DNA of 34,002 bases from UBA1740 sp045587025. Lineage in GTDB: Bacteria; Bacillota; Clostridia; Oscillospirales; CAG-272. Below, in pieces: positions 1 through 6,399 of this stretch. Position 1 is the stretch's first letter; every line of letters begins with the position of its first letter. Below the pieces are notes generated by a model. The model was not told where the DNA came from. It did no database searches and saw only the letters and a list, made by a program, of their open reading frames with translations. The stretch lies in the NCBI GenBank assembly GCA_045587025.1, contig JAZNBK010000007.1, positions 1 through 34,002 on the forward strand, read 5' to 3'. The position numbers were made by a program, and so were the translations under genes.

Positions 1-97
1 CCCCACCCCAACAAGCCCAAAAGGGTAGGGACAAAAAAAATATTTTTCAAAAAGTGTGGGGATTCGGGTGGGAAAACCCATACTGGAGGGTATCACT

Positions 98-184
98 ATG
101 AAAAGAATCGCAATTAACCAACCGATGGGAAGAGAAAAAGGCAATTATGAAGGTATATCGCAAGTATCAGCAACGGGAGTATGA
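98..184 (+). CDS. Short unrecognised ORF (28 aa)
   Basis: An ATG at 98 lies 7 bases after GGAGGG (85-90) and opens a 28-residue reading frame ending at TGA 182-184. A second small frame, 147-245 (32 aa, starting MKVYRKYQQREYERMS), overlaps it. I do not recognise either. The good ribosome site suggests one of them was once translated, and the second may be the cut N-terminus of a longer protein. This stretch lies left of an embedded sequencing adapter, so its link to the rest of the window is doubtful. Confidence 0.25.
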   Translation: MKRIAINQPMGREKGNYEGISQVSATGV

Positions 185-255
185 ACGAATGAGCCCCCCG
201 ACCAGTTCCCACCTGATTACTTTTTTAGCGCCTTGGCTGAGTTAATACCGTGAGA

Positions 256-284
256 TTGAAAAAAAGGTATATCTGTGATACAAT
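256..284 (+). promoter_or_regulatory. Sigma-A type promoter of the P-loop kinase fragment
   Basis: TTGAAA at 256-261 and TACAAT at 279-284 are separated by exactly 17 bases. The kinase start codon follows 35 bases later, giving a short leader. Seen directly; activity is inferred. Confidence 0.5.
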
Positions 285-318
285 CAGTTCGACAAATAAG
301 AATATGTAGGTGTGAATG

Positions 319-414
319 ATGAAAACTTTATATATGATTGGTGGCACTATGGGAGTCGGAAAAACAACTGTGTGCCAACAGCTCAAACAGGATTTGCCGA
401 ATAGCGTATTTCTT
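319..414 (+). pseudogene. 5' fragment of a P-loop kinase/ATPase gene, copy A, ending at adapter
   Basis: The frame from ATG 319 begins MKTLYMIGGTMGVGKTTVCQ and carries a Walker A motif (GGTMGVGKTT), typical of small AAA/zeta-toxin-like kinases that phosphorylate small molecules. It reads about 32 credible residues, to NSVFL. At 415 the sequence changes into a known adapter and stops at the TAG at 436-438. The gene is therefore cut by a library artefact, not by mutation. A second, inverted and slightly different copy lies at 499-579. The real protein should be several times longer. The kinase family name is an inference from the P-loop only. Confidence 0.6.
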
Positions 415-498
415 AAGTCGGAGGCCAAGCGGTCTTAGGAAGACAACTGAGCTCCTCACCTCCTTGGCTCACAGAACGACATGGCTACGATCCGACTT
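415..498. other. Embedded sequencing adapter (MGI/DNBSEQ type) with 10-base barcode
   Basis: Positions 415-446 (start AAGTCGGAGGCCAAGC) match, as I remember it, the 32-base MGI/BGISEQ forward adapter. Positions 457-498 match the reverse complement of the 42-base reverse adapter, with one difference at 459. The ten bases between (CTGAGCTCCT, 447-456) sit where the sample barcode goes. The order arm-barcode-arm is exactly the structure of the circularised library molecule. This is synthetic DNA carried into the assembly, so the join between sequence left of 415 and right of 498 is not biological. Confidence 0.9.
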
Positions 499-579
499 CG
501 GTAAATCCTGTTTGAGCTGTTGGCACACAGTTGTTTTTCCAACTCCCATAGTGCCACCAATCATATATAAAGTTTTCAT
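499..579 (-). pseudogene. 5' fragment of the same P-loop kinase gene, copy B, ending at adapter
   Basis: On the minus strand, ATG at 579 opens the same MKTLYMIGGTMGVGKTT protein as copy A and reaches KQDLP before running into the other adapter arm at 498. Its upstream side (580-~650) is continuous with the rest of the window, so this copy probably belongs to the real contig, whose true end is then about position 499. The remainder of the kinase gene is missing from the window. Confidence 0.6.
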
Positions 580-690
580 CATTCACACCTACAAATTCTT
601 ATTTATCGTTCTGTTTTATCGCCAGTTTCGCCTTTGTATTACAAAGGCTGCGGGCAAAGCCCATACCCCTAAAGATGCACAAAACCAAAG

Positions 691-733
691 GCTCCCTCCG
701 GGAGGGAGCTGTCAGCGAAGCTGACTGAGGGAG
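691..733. repeat. Short palindromic dispersed repeat (gut Clostridia type)
   Basis: Two adjacent palindromes, CTCCCTCCGGGAGGGAG (692-708) and GTCAGCGAAGCTGAC (711-725), are followed by TGAGGGAG. I recall this combination as a common intergenic repeat of gut Ruminococcaceae/Oscillospiraceae-like genomes. It has no coding capacity. Mobility, if any, would depend on a transposase elsewhere. Confidence 0.6.
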
Positions 734-774
734 AGTGCGATACAATAAGATTTATCCAAACCTAAAGTTACGCA

Positions 775-824
775 GGCTCCTTCCGTCACGCTACGCGCGC
801 CACCTTCCTCCCGGAGGAAGGCTT
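775..824. repeat. Second short palindromic dispersed repeat
   Basis: A GGCTCCTTCCGTCACG-type lead is followed by ACGCGCGCC and an inverted repeat CCTTCCTCC/CGGAGGAAGG (803-821). It is a different repeat family from the one at 691 but of the same general kind (GC-rich, palindromic, intergenic). Both sit between the artefact region and the recombinase. Confidence 0.5.
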
Positions 825-839
825 TTCGTTAGCCCCATT

Positions 840-1065
840 ATAACACAAATCGGCAGAGAAAACAAGTTCTCTGCCGAAATTTTGTGACTGCCATTTCTCC
901 GTTAAGAATGCAGAGAGAAGATAATGCTTCTTTGTGGTGTGTGAAATGTCGTGCGTTTAGAAAAAGCTCTGAACGAGCTTTTTTAGCACGAAGAACGGGA
1001 GCTATGCTTCCGTTCTGTCCCGTTTCGACCACCTTGAAGAAGTTCCCATATAAATCAAAAAAGCA
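840..1065. other. Gene-free stretch downstream of the recombinase with two hairpins
   Basis: No credible gene is present. It holds an inverted repeat CGGCAGAGAA (851-860)/TTCTCTGCCG (867-876) and a second hairpin AAAAAGCTC (961-969)/GAGCTTTTTT (975-984), which has a T run on the plus strand and an A run on the other. It also holds the left copy of a 23-base direct repeat (917-939) whose other copy is in the end of the recombinase gene. Reading frames here look like degraded genomic debris. Confidence 0.5.
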
Positions 1066-1094
1066 CTATCCGAAGATAATGCTTCTTTGTGGTG
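917..1094. repeat. 23-base direct repeat, copies at 917-939 and 1072-1094
   Basis: GAAGATAATGCTTCTTTGTG plus GTG occurs identically at both positions, 155 bases apart. The right copy lies within the last codons of the serine recombinase and the left one is beyond its stop. The flanks diverge immediately. It could be a duplicated recombination target or the scar of an insertion into the gene end. Confidence 0.7.
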
Positions 1095-2553
1095 CAGTGA
1101 GTGATGATAAATCCGAACCAAATGCCTCTTCAATTTCGGCAAAGGTGATAGTTTTTGTGCCTTCCTTATAGTTGAATGTAATGACCAAGTAGTCGTCGAA
1201 CAAATAGATCGCATTGACAAAGCTATCGATCAGTCGGCGACGGTGGACAAGCTGTTTCATATTGAGCTTGCGGTACTTGGTGAGATAGTAAAGGATCTCC
1301 TCTTTTGTAATTGTGGGCTTCGATATCTCCTCTTTGAGAATCTGAACAGAGAGTTCGCTCTTTTCGGCTTCAAGCTCGTCAAGACGTTGCTTTGTCGAGT
1401 TTGAGAAGATTCCCGCTTGAATAGCGTTGACGATGTTGTCAATGCCTTTTTCTATTTCGGTAAGCTGCTTGCGAAGAATCGGTAACGTGGTGCTCTCGGC
1501 ATTTAGCTTTGCAATCAGCGAGTCGGCAAGCCTATCAAGAAGCACGTCGTCGAAGATGAATTTCTGAATGAGTAGGATGACGACTTCCTCAATCCATTTC
1601 TTCTTGATCGTTTTCTTTTTGCACGTTCCACCTTTGCGCGTACCTCGGCATTTGTAATAGCGGTGAATCTCCATCGTGTGACTTGTTCCGCTCTCTCCCG
1701 TAATCAGACACTTGCAATATCCGCAGAACAGTTTTGTTGTCAGCAGATATTCGTCCTCGGCTTTGTGCTTGGCGGGAGCCTTCTTGTTTGCGGCGGCTCG
1801 CTTTTGTACTTGCTCAAACAACTTGACAGGAACGATAGCGGGTATGCCGTTGGGAACGACCACGTCGCGATATTGATACTCTCCGATGTATCGTCGGTTG
1901 TGCAACATTCGTGTCACGGTATTGAGGCTGATCTTCGTTCCTCTGACGGTGCGGATGCCTTTGATTTTTAGCTCATCAGTGATTTCCTGCATCGTTGCTC
2001 CCTTGGCATATTTCTTGAACGCATCGAGAACGGCAGGAGCGGCAACGGGATCAATTTGGAAGAACTGATTTTCGTCGACGGTGTATCCGATGGGAAGTGT
2101 GCCGCCGTTGTATTTGCATTTGAGCGCATTTTCGGTCAGTCCTCGCACCACCTTTTCGGAGAGCTCTGCCGAGTAGTATTCCGCTATGCCTTCAAGCACC
2201 GACTCAAGCAGAATGCCCTCGGAACCTTCCGAGATCGATTCGGTTGCCGAGATAACTTTGACACCGTTCTTGCGAAGAGCATATTTGTAGTGTGCCGAGT
2301 CAACGCGGTTACGAGAAAATCTGTCGAGCTTCCATACAATGACAACGTCAAACTTTTTAGCCGCACTGTCCTTGATCATTTTTAAGAAGTTCGGGCGGTG
2401 GTCTGTTTTTGCAGACAAGGCTCTGTCGATGTACGGCTCAAGCAGAGTGATGCCATTCTTCTTTGCAAATGCTTGGCATTCACGAAGCTGACCTTCGATG
2501 GATTCCTCACGCTGATTATCCGAGGAATAGCGAGCGTATATTACTCCTGTCAT
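1066..2553 (-). CDS. Large serine recombinase (site-specific integrase/resolvase superfamily)
   Basis: This 495-aa protein cuts and rejoins DNA through a serine-linked intermediate and would insert or excise a mobile element. The N-terminal catalytic domain starts MTGVIYARYSSDNQ, where Ser10 after Arg8 is the expected nucleophile, with VIVWKLDRFSRN and the SEGSEGILLESVLEGIAEYYS helix region further in. A Recombinase domain follows (about 155-260), then a zinc-ribbon (CGYCKCLITGESG ... YYKCRGTRKGGTCKKK) and a coiled-coil segment (about 345-420). This is the full architecture of Clostridia large serine recombinases. AAAGGAGAG lies just ahead of the ATG. The last 12 residues (SLTAPQRSIIFG) are encoded over a 23-base direct repeat and may be an altered end. 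It lies directly downstream of the 111-aa gene and probably shares its transcript. Confidence 0.93.
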   Translation of the reverse strand: MTGVIYARYSSDNQREESIEGQLRECQAFAKKNGITLLEPYIDRALSAKTDHRPNFLKMIKDSAAKKFDVVIVWKLDRFSRNRVDSAHYKYALRKNGVKVISATESISEGSEGILLESVLEGIAEYYSAELSEKVVRGLTENALKCKYNGGTLPIGYTVDENQFFQIDPVAAPAVLDAFKKYAKGATMQEITDELKIKGIRTVRGTKISLNTVTRMLHNRRYIGEYQYRDVVVPNGIPAIVPVKLFEQVQKRAAANKKAPAKHKAEDEYLLTTKLFCGYCKCLITGESGTSHTMEIHRYYKCRGTRKGGTCKKKTIKKKWIEEVVILLIQKFIFDDVLLDRLADSLIAKLNAESTTLPILRKQLTEIEKGIDNIVNAIQAGIFSNSTKQRLDELEAEKSELSVQILKEEISKPTITKEEILYYLTKYRKLNMKQLVHRRRLIDSFVNAIYLFDDYLVITFNYKEGTKTITFAEIEEAFGSDLSSLTAPQRSIIFG

Positions 2554-2585
2554 TGACTCTCCTTTCTGTCACTATTCTGCAACGA

Positions 2586-2921
2586 TTATGATACTTTGCT
2601 TTCATCTGCTTTTAGCGCTAATACTTTTTGTTCCTCTCTTTGTGCTAATAACAACTCGCGCTCTTTCTTCCATTCTTCAAATTCAGCGCGCCATTCATCA
2701 GAAGAGAAAAACTTTATAACACCGGGCAGGAGAACATCGGCAAGTGCTTCGATCTCATCATCGGGAATCATACCGATGCCGCCGTGCTTGTCCTTCAAGA
2801 TTGCAATGATCTTTTTTCGCAAAGCTTCCATATCTATTTTGGGAAGCTCTACGTAAAACCATGTGGTGTGTTTGTCCTTGAGGACATCAAGCACTCTATT
2901 TAACATTTCTTTGATGTTCAA
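2586..2921 (-). CDS. Hypothetical small protein upstream of recombinase (111 aa)
   Basis: I do not recognise this protein. It is soluble and highly charged: an N-terminal part with KDKH repeated at two places, a middle helix ending in DEIEALADVLLPGVIKFF, and a Glu/Lys-rich C-terminal helix (EEWKKERELLLAQREEQK) likely to form a coiled coil. The start is a TTG at 2921, chosen because a perfect AGGAGGT (2929-2935) stands 7 bases upstream; the nearby ATG is out of frame. It ends 32 bases before the recombinase start, so it may be an accessory factor for that enzyme. The palindrome array ends 5 bases upstream of its ribosome site. Confidence 0.7.
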   Translation of the reverse strand: MNIKEMLNRVLDVLKDKHTTWFYVELPKIDMEALRKKIIAILKDKHGGIGMIPDDEIEALADVLLPGVIKFFSSDEWRAEFEEWKKERELLLAQREEQKVLALKADESKVS

Positions 2922-2939
2922 TATACATACCTCCTATGG

Positions 2940-3273
2940 TTTTGTCTGTCATGACAAAAGCAGTGCTTGCTGCGACTGATAGACGGATTTGGATGCCCAA
3001 ATCCAGTGCTTGCTAAGACTGACAGACAGCTTGCTGTAACTCATGTTTTTTCTTCGGTTGGCTTTGGGCGTCCAACCGCGATGCTTGCTAAGACAAGCAG
3101 ACACATTGAATGTGTTTTTTTGTTTCCGTTGGGATTTGGGACACAACGGCGATGCTTGCTGAGACCGATGGACCGTTTGTCATGACAAACGCGATGCTTG
3201 CCAGGACCAACGGACATATTAGCAAGAATGGCTTTTGGATATCCAAAAGCAGTGCTTGCTAAGACTGATAGAC
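2940..3273. repeat. Array of six variable palindromes each joined to a conserved ~23-base core
   Basis: Each unit is a hairpin followed by a core close to GTGCTTGCTAAGACTGATAG+AC. Hairpins: 2940-2959 (TTTTGTC/GACAAAA), 2985-3004 (GGATTTGG/CCAAATCC), 3056-3077 (GGTTGG/CCAACC), 3126-3149 (CCGTTG/CAACGG), 3174-3191 (perfect CGTTTGTCATGACAAACG) and 3231-3250 (perfect GCTTTTGGATATCCAAAAGC). Cores follow at 2960-2984, 3005-3027, 3078-3102, 3150-3173, 3191-3215 and 3251-3273. Stem sequences differ between units but stay self-complementary, while the core is nearly constant. Two further small palindromes lie in the spacers: ACAGC-TT-GCTGT (3026-3037) and ACACATT-G-AATGTGT with a following T run (3101-3115). 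The array fills the whole space between the repressor gene and the 111-aa gene. Confidence 0.85.
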
Positions 3274-3286
3274 AAGCAGAGCGTTG

Positions 3287-3892
3287 TCAAAGTTTCTTAA
3301 TGACTTGTGTAGCAATTCCTTGAATCTGAACGTGGCGCTCGATGCGGTCATCGTAATCTGGATTCTCTGCGTGAAGCAAATATGCTTTCTTGTCGGGAAG
3401 ATAAGTGATGGTTTTTAGTAAGGTTTCATTTCCGTTTACAAGGACAACCGCATAATCTCCGTCCCTGCAAGTGTTCTGCTCGCGTACGATAACGAGATCG
3501 CCATCGTCAACTCCGATGCCCGTCATTGAGTCACCTTTCGCGGTCAGAATGAAAAACTTTCCGTCACCGACAAGCGCGGTGGGGAGAGGAATGATGTCCG
3601 CTTCTTCTACGTTCGGTTCACTCGGCAAACCGCAGGACACGGTGGAATCGTATCGAATTGCGGGCGTGGTTTCAAACATATTGCGCGAGAGATTTGTTCC
3701 AATACTGCGGCGACCGTTGTACTCGATCTCGCCGTGTTCTTTCATATCGGTGAGGTATCTCTGCACCGAAGTCTTGGAGATACCCGTGCCCGCCGCGATG
3801 TCACGCACCGTCGGAGACTTGCGGTTCTCCATAAAATATTCGTCTATAAATTGGCGGATCGCCTCCGCTCTTTCGGGACTCCACTTATTCAT
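3287..3892 (-). CDS. LexA-type self-cleaving transcriptional repressor
   Basis: This 201-aa protein has the LexA layout: an N-terminal winged helix-turn-helix (about 1-65, with SPTVRDIAAGTGISKTSVQRYL) and a C-terminal S24 peptidase domain. The self-cleavage site is Cys87-Gly88 (STVSCGLPSE), Ser122 is in GDSMTG and the general base is Lys160 (ETLLKTI). The family is bound by RecA filaments after DNA damage, cuts itself and releases its operators. The start MNKWSPERAE at 3892 is chosen because GGAGG (3898-3902) precedes it and the promoter lies further upstream; a longer frame to 3964 would run through that promoter. It could be the cell's LexA or an element-borne homologue; its place beside a recombinase favours the latter. 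Confidence 0.85.
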   Translation of the reverse strand: MNKWSPERAEAIRQFIDEYFMENRKSPTVRDIAAGTGISKTSVQRYLTDMKEHGEIEYNGRRSIGTNLSRNMFETTPAIRYDSTVSCGLPSEPNVEEADIIPLPTALVGDGKFFILTAKGDSMTGIGVDDGDLVIVREQNTCRDGDYAVVLVNGNETLLKTITYLPDKKAYLLHAENPDYDDRIERHVQIQGIATQVIKKL

Positions 3893-3913
3893 AAATGCCT
3901 CCAAATTACATAA

Positions 3914-3927
3914 GGTACAAATGTACC
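3914..3927. promoter_or_regulatory. Palindromic operator in the lexA-like leader
   Basis: GGTACA-AA-TGTACC is a perfect 14-base palindrome 8 bases downstream of the -10 box and 21 bases before the start codon. Its spacing is like that of Gram-positive LexA boxes (GAAC-N4-GTTC), but the half-site differs. This position fits autorepression, which is an inference. Confidence 0.6.
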
Positions 3928-3935
3928 GCGTAGTA

Positions 3936-3964
3936 ATTATAGCATACGAAAGAAAGTTTGTCAA
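3936..3964 (-). promoter_or_regulatory. Consensus sigma-A promoter of the lexA-like gene
   Basis: On the minus strand TTGACA (3959-3964) and TATAAT (3936-3941) match consensus perfectly and are 17 bases apart. Such a strong promoter is usual where a repressor holds it down. Confidence 0.85.
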
Positions 3965-3993
3965 GAGGTTTTGTGGAAATTATGAAAAGAGAA

Positions 3994-4024
3994 AGCCGCC
4001 ATCGCGGCGTGTTAATCACGCTTT
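3994..4024 (-). terminator. Possible terminator of the RCC1-like operon
   Basis: On the minus strand, a hairpin GCGTG/CACGC (4009-4024) and then GCCGC/GCGGC (3995-4008) are followed by TTTCTCTTTT. It lies about 100 bases beyond the RCC1-like stop and just before the repressor promoter. The T run is interrupted, so strength is uncertain. Confidence 0.4.
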
Positions 4025-4116
4025 GATCGCGGCCTTCAGGTTCTCAATACAACATTCTCACAGTGGAAAATGATGCTCGGCTTGGATAATTTGTCATCTT
4101 TGACTGGGGCAAAAAT

Positions 4117-5868
4117 TTATTTGCCATTTATGTTAATTATGTCGGTATCAATATTGGTCCAAGTATTTACTTTCAATCTTCCATCACTGTCAACACCTAA
4201 TGCAACAACAGTTCCATTGGATTTCAGCCCAACATAATGGAAATCATCAACAGCAATCGCAACAATATCTTTCCATGTTGAAAAATCACAATCCTTGGTC
4301 ATACCACCTACAGCCAATACCGTTCCGTTTTCTTTCAATGCAATGGTATCCCAGTATGTACCATAAACTTGCACTATGTTTTTCCATGATGAAATATTGT
4401 TTTGACCATCATCATTCTTTTTGTTAGCAATAAGTGTTCCGTCTGCTTTTAAGCCAACAGTTCTTCTGCTGTCGGCATCTATCGAAACTATATTAGACCA
4501 TCCATAAACATCGCTTTCACGATATGAATAATCGTTCCAACCGCAAGCCACCACGGTTCCGTCTGACTTCAATCCAACTATGTGATAGTCACTTGCCGCA
4601 ACATCAACAATATTAGTCCAAGAAGTATATTCTGAACCATATTGTTTCGTATCTCCGGCAATTAAGATTTTACCACTTGACGTTAACGCAATTGTGTTAC
4701 CATCACTCGCTTTAACCATTACGACATCTTTCCAGTCGGAAACATTGCATTGACCATCGTTATTATTTCCAACCGCCACGACAGTTCCATCTGATTTCAA
4801 TCCAACTGTATGATAATATCCTGCTGCTATGGAAACGATGTTCGTCCATTTAGAAATATTACATTGACCCTTTTCATTAGAGCCCACCGCAACAACAGTA
4901 CCATCGGTTTTCAACCCTACCGTGTGATTTCCTCCTGCGGCAATTGTATTCCTATGGATTTTAATCAAATAATCTTCTGAATCGTTATATCCTTTAGCTT
5001 TGAAGAAATAACAAGATGCTTCAAAATACTCACCTTTGTTAAACAACTCCACGCCTTTTTTATAGTGATTGTTAGGTATTAATGTTGTGGTTAAGACAAT
5101 TATAAAAGCGATTAAGGCAACAACGATGGGGGTAGTGATCAGCACAAAGGTTTTAATCTTTTTTGTGCGCTTCTGCGATTCAATTCGTTCTTTCTCAGCA
5201 TTCTTTTGCTGTTCAAGGCGAATCCTTTCTCGTTCCAAACTTTCTTGTTGCAACCGCATATCCATTGCTTGAGTAAGTTTTTCCTCATCATATAGGGAGA
5301 ACACTTGGATTTTAGAACAATGACAATTGGTGCAACTTTCATCCTTATTTATCGTACCACAAGTACAAACCCAACAATCCTTTTGCTCGTTCGGAATGTA
5401 TAAAGCTTTTTGTGTTGTCGCAATTCTGTATTGTTTGATTAATTCTTCATTCGCGATAAAGGGTATTTTTTGAGGCGATGTCAAAGACTTAAAACCTTTG
5501 AGGTCTCCACTCCAAGTGGTGCTATCAGAAAAAACAACCACAATAGCTCCAATTTCGATAGAACGGCAATTGCCATTAGGCATAATGATTGCTTTATCCG
5601 AACCAAAAGAAGATCCATTGCAAACAGACAAATCAAGATATTGATATTCATCAACGCCTTGCAATGGCATTCCCGAAACGTCAAAGGCCTTGATAGATAT
5701 TTTTAATGCTTTGATGTTTTTCTTTGAAACACTTTGAAACTTAAGTTGAGAAATGATTTTGCCGGTTTGGGTATCCTTAAGCAAGGATCCCGCAGATATT
5801 ACCAACGGAGATTCTTCCACATATAGATTGCTTGGTAAAGCAAATAATTTTTCAAATCTTTCTGCCAT
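4117..5868 (-). CDS. Membrane-anchored zinc-ribbon protein with seven RCC1-like propeller repeats
   Basis: This 583-aa protein has a clear domain order. Residues 1-150 are a beta-rich N-terminal domain, and a Cys-rich zinc ribbon follows (Cys165, 168, 170, 179, 182, 184). Next come a charged coiled coil (195-235), one membrane helix (240-263) and a short TPR-like helix pair (268-300, ending YNDSEDYL). The C-terminal half (308-580) has seven repeats of about 38 residues of the form HTVGLKSDGTVVAVG...W.NIV, matching a seven-bladed RCC1 beta-propeller. The N-terminal zinc-ribbon part is probably cytoplasmic and the propeller outside, where it could bind a partner. Function is unknown. It is 8 bases downstream of a small membrane protein gene and behind a structured leader RNA. 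I infer a surface or sensing role in the accessory region. Confidence 0.8.
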   Translation of the reverse strand: MAERFEKLFALPSNLYVEESPLVISAGSLLKDTQTGKIISQLKFQSVSKKNIKALKISIKAFDVSGMPLQGVDEYQYLDLSVCNGSSFGSDKAIIMPNGNCRSIEIGAIVVVFSDSTTWSGDLKGFKSLTSPQKIPFIANEELIKQYRIATTQKALYIPNEQKDCWVCTCGTINKDESCTNCHCSKIQVFSLYDEEKLTQAMDMRLQQESLERERIRLEQQKNAEKERIESQKRTKKIKTFVLITTPIVVALIAFIIVLTTTLIPNNHYKKGVELFNKGEYFEASCYFFKAKGYNDSEDYLIKIHRNTIAAGGNHTVGLKTDGTVVAVGSNEKGQCNISKWTNIVSIAAGYYHTVGLKSDGTVVAVGNNNDGQCNVSDWKDVVMVKASDGNTIALTSSGKILIAGDTKQYGSEYTSWTNIVDVAASDYHIVGLKSDGTVVACGWNDYSYRESDVYGWSNIVSIDADSRRTVGLKADGTLIANKKNDDGQNNISSWKNIVQVYGTYWDTIALKENGTVLAVGGMTKDCDFSTWKDIVAIAVDDFHYVGLKSNGTVVALGVDSDGRLKVNTWTNIDTDIININGK

Positions 5869-5876
5869 AATACACC

Positions 5877-6173
5877 TTATAACTGAGGAAGGTTATCCTC
5901 TATATCTTCGATTTGAGTCTTTTGCGGAGCAGGCTCTTGTTTCTGCTGAGCTACAAGCTTATCGGTGTTTTCGATTAGCTGACCAAATCCATACATTCCA
6001 AGTGAGGAGAGCCAAGATCCCAAACATCCAAATACAATAATAAGTAATCCGGGCACGGGGGTGTCGCCATTGGCAAACATCACAATCAAGCCAAATAACG
6101 CTGATGCAATAATACCAAGCCAAGCAAATACCTGTGCCACCGTTTTCAATTTGCTACCAATGTTGTCGAACAT
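5877..6173 (-). CDS. Small two-helix membrane protein (98 aa)
   Basis: I do not recognise a named family. After an amphipathic start (MFDNIGSKLKTVAQVF), two membrane segments are visible: about 15-34 (FAWLGIIASALFGLIVMF) and about 41-62 (GLLIIVFGCLGSWLSSLGMY). A soluble tail rich in Gln, Glu and Pro follows, ending EDIEDNLPQL. The start is preceded by AGGAGGA (6181-6187), itself only a few bases after a terminator-like hairpin. Its gene is 8 bases ahead of the RCC1-like gene, so the two are one operon and may form a complex. Confidence 0.75.
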   Translation of the reverse strand: MFDNIGSKLKTVAQVFAWLGIIASALFGLIVMFANGDTPVPGLLIIVFGCLGSWLSSLGMYGFGQLIENTDKLVAQQKQEPAPQKTQIEDIEDNLPQL

Positions 6174-6204
6174 ATTAAGTTCCTCCTAAAATAAAATTAA
6201 AAAG

Positions 6205-6228
6205 TGCGCTGACCGGAGCCAACGCACA
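6205..6228 (-). terminator. Intrinsic terminator/attenuator just before the 98-aa gene
   Basis: On the minus strand, GTGCGTTGGC and GTCAGCGCAC pair over 10 bp (two G-U) around a TCCG loop and are followed by TTTTTAATTTTATTTT. The AGGAGG of the next gene begins about 18 bases later, so read-through is needed for expression. Confidence 0.7.
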
Positions 6229-6248
6229 AAAAACGCAAACCCCAAGTC

Positions 6249-6399
6249 GCTAAACCAACTTGAATACGACAGAGCTAATCTGCTTTCTACAAGCGGGATT
6301 TGCATTTTTATCAAATCCATATGTAGAAAGCCGAAAAAAGGGTATAGTACCCCCTTGGAAACAAAAAAGCTCGTTTTTTAACATATTAAGTTGGTTTAG
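6249..6399. repeat. 13-base perfect inverted repeat bounding the leader domain
   Basis: GCTAAACCAACTT (6249-6261) and its complement AAGTTGGTTTAGC (6387-6399) enclose 125 bases containing nested hairpins. There is no obvious target-site duplication at the edges, so I favour an RNA closing stem over transposon ends. Confidence 0.7.

Larger units (their letters stand above)
291..608. repeat. Imperfect inverted duplication flanking the adapter (arms 291-400 and 499-608)
   Basis: The arm 499-608 read in reverse matches 291-400, covering the kinase leader and first 27 codons. Differences are scattered: GTCGG/GTTGG in the P-loop, GATTTGCCG/GATTTACCG at the inner end, and two near the outer end. 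The copies therefore come from two loci or strains rather than one molecule folding back. The adapter lies at the centre, which supports a misassembly through adapter-containing reads. Confidence 0.8.

Noticed and set aside
338..724. 128-aa plus-strand reading frame
   Set aside because: It crosses the embedded adapter and both inverted kinase fragments in a different frame and ends in a palindromic repeat; it is an artefact of the misassembly.
838..1032. 64-aa minus-strand frame (KARSELFLNA type)
   Set aside because: I regard it as a spurious frame over genomic debris and hairpins; no ribosome site.
2949..3185. Two reading frames of 65-72 aa over the palindrome array (both strands)
   Set aside because: They exist only because the repeated core lacks stops in those frames; there is no ribosome site and the repeat drives the protein pattern.
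2940..3273. CRISPR array
   Set aside because: Conserved cores are not separated by unique spacers of fixed length; the variable parts are themselves perfect or near-perfect palindromes, unit length varies and no cas gene is near.
3893..3964. 24-residue N-terminal extension of the LexA-like protein
   Set aside because: It would begin inside the -35 box of a perfect promoter; ATG 3892 has a good ribosome site and fits LexA length.
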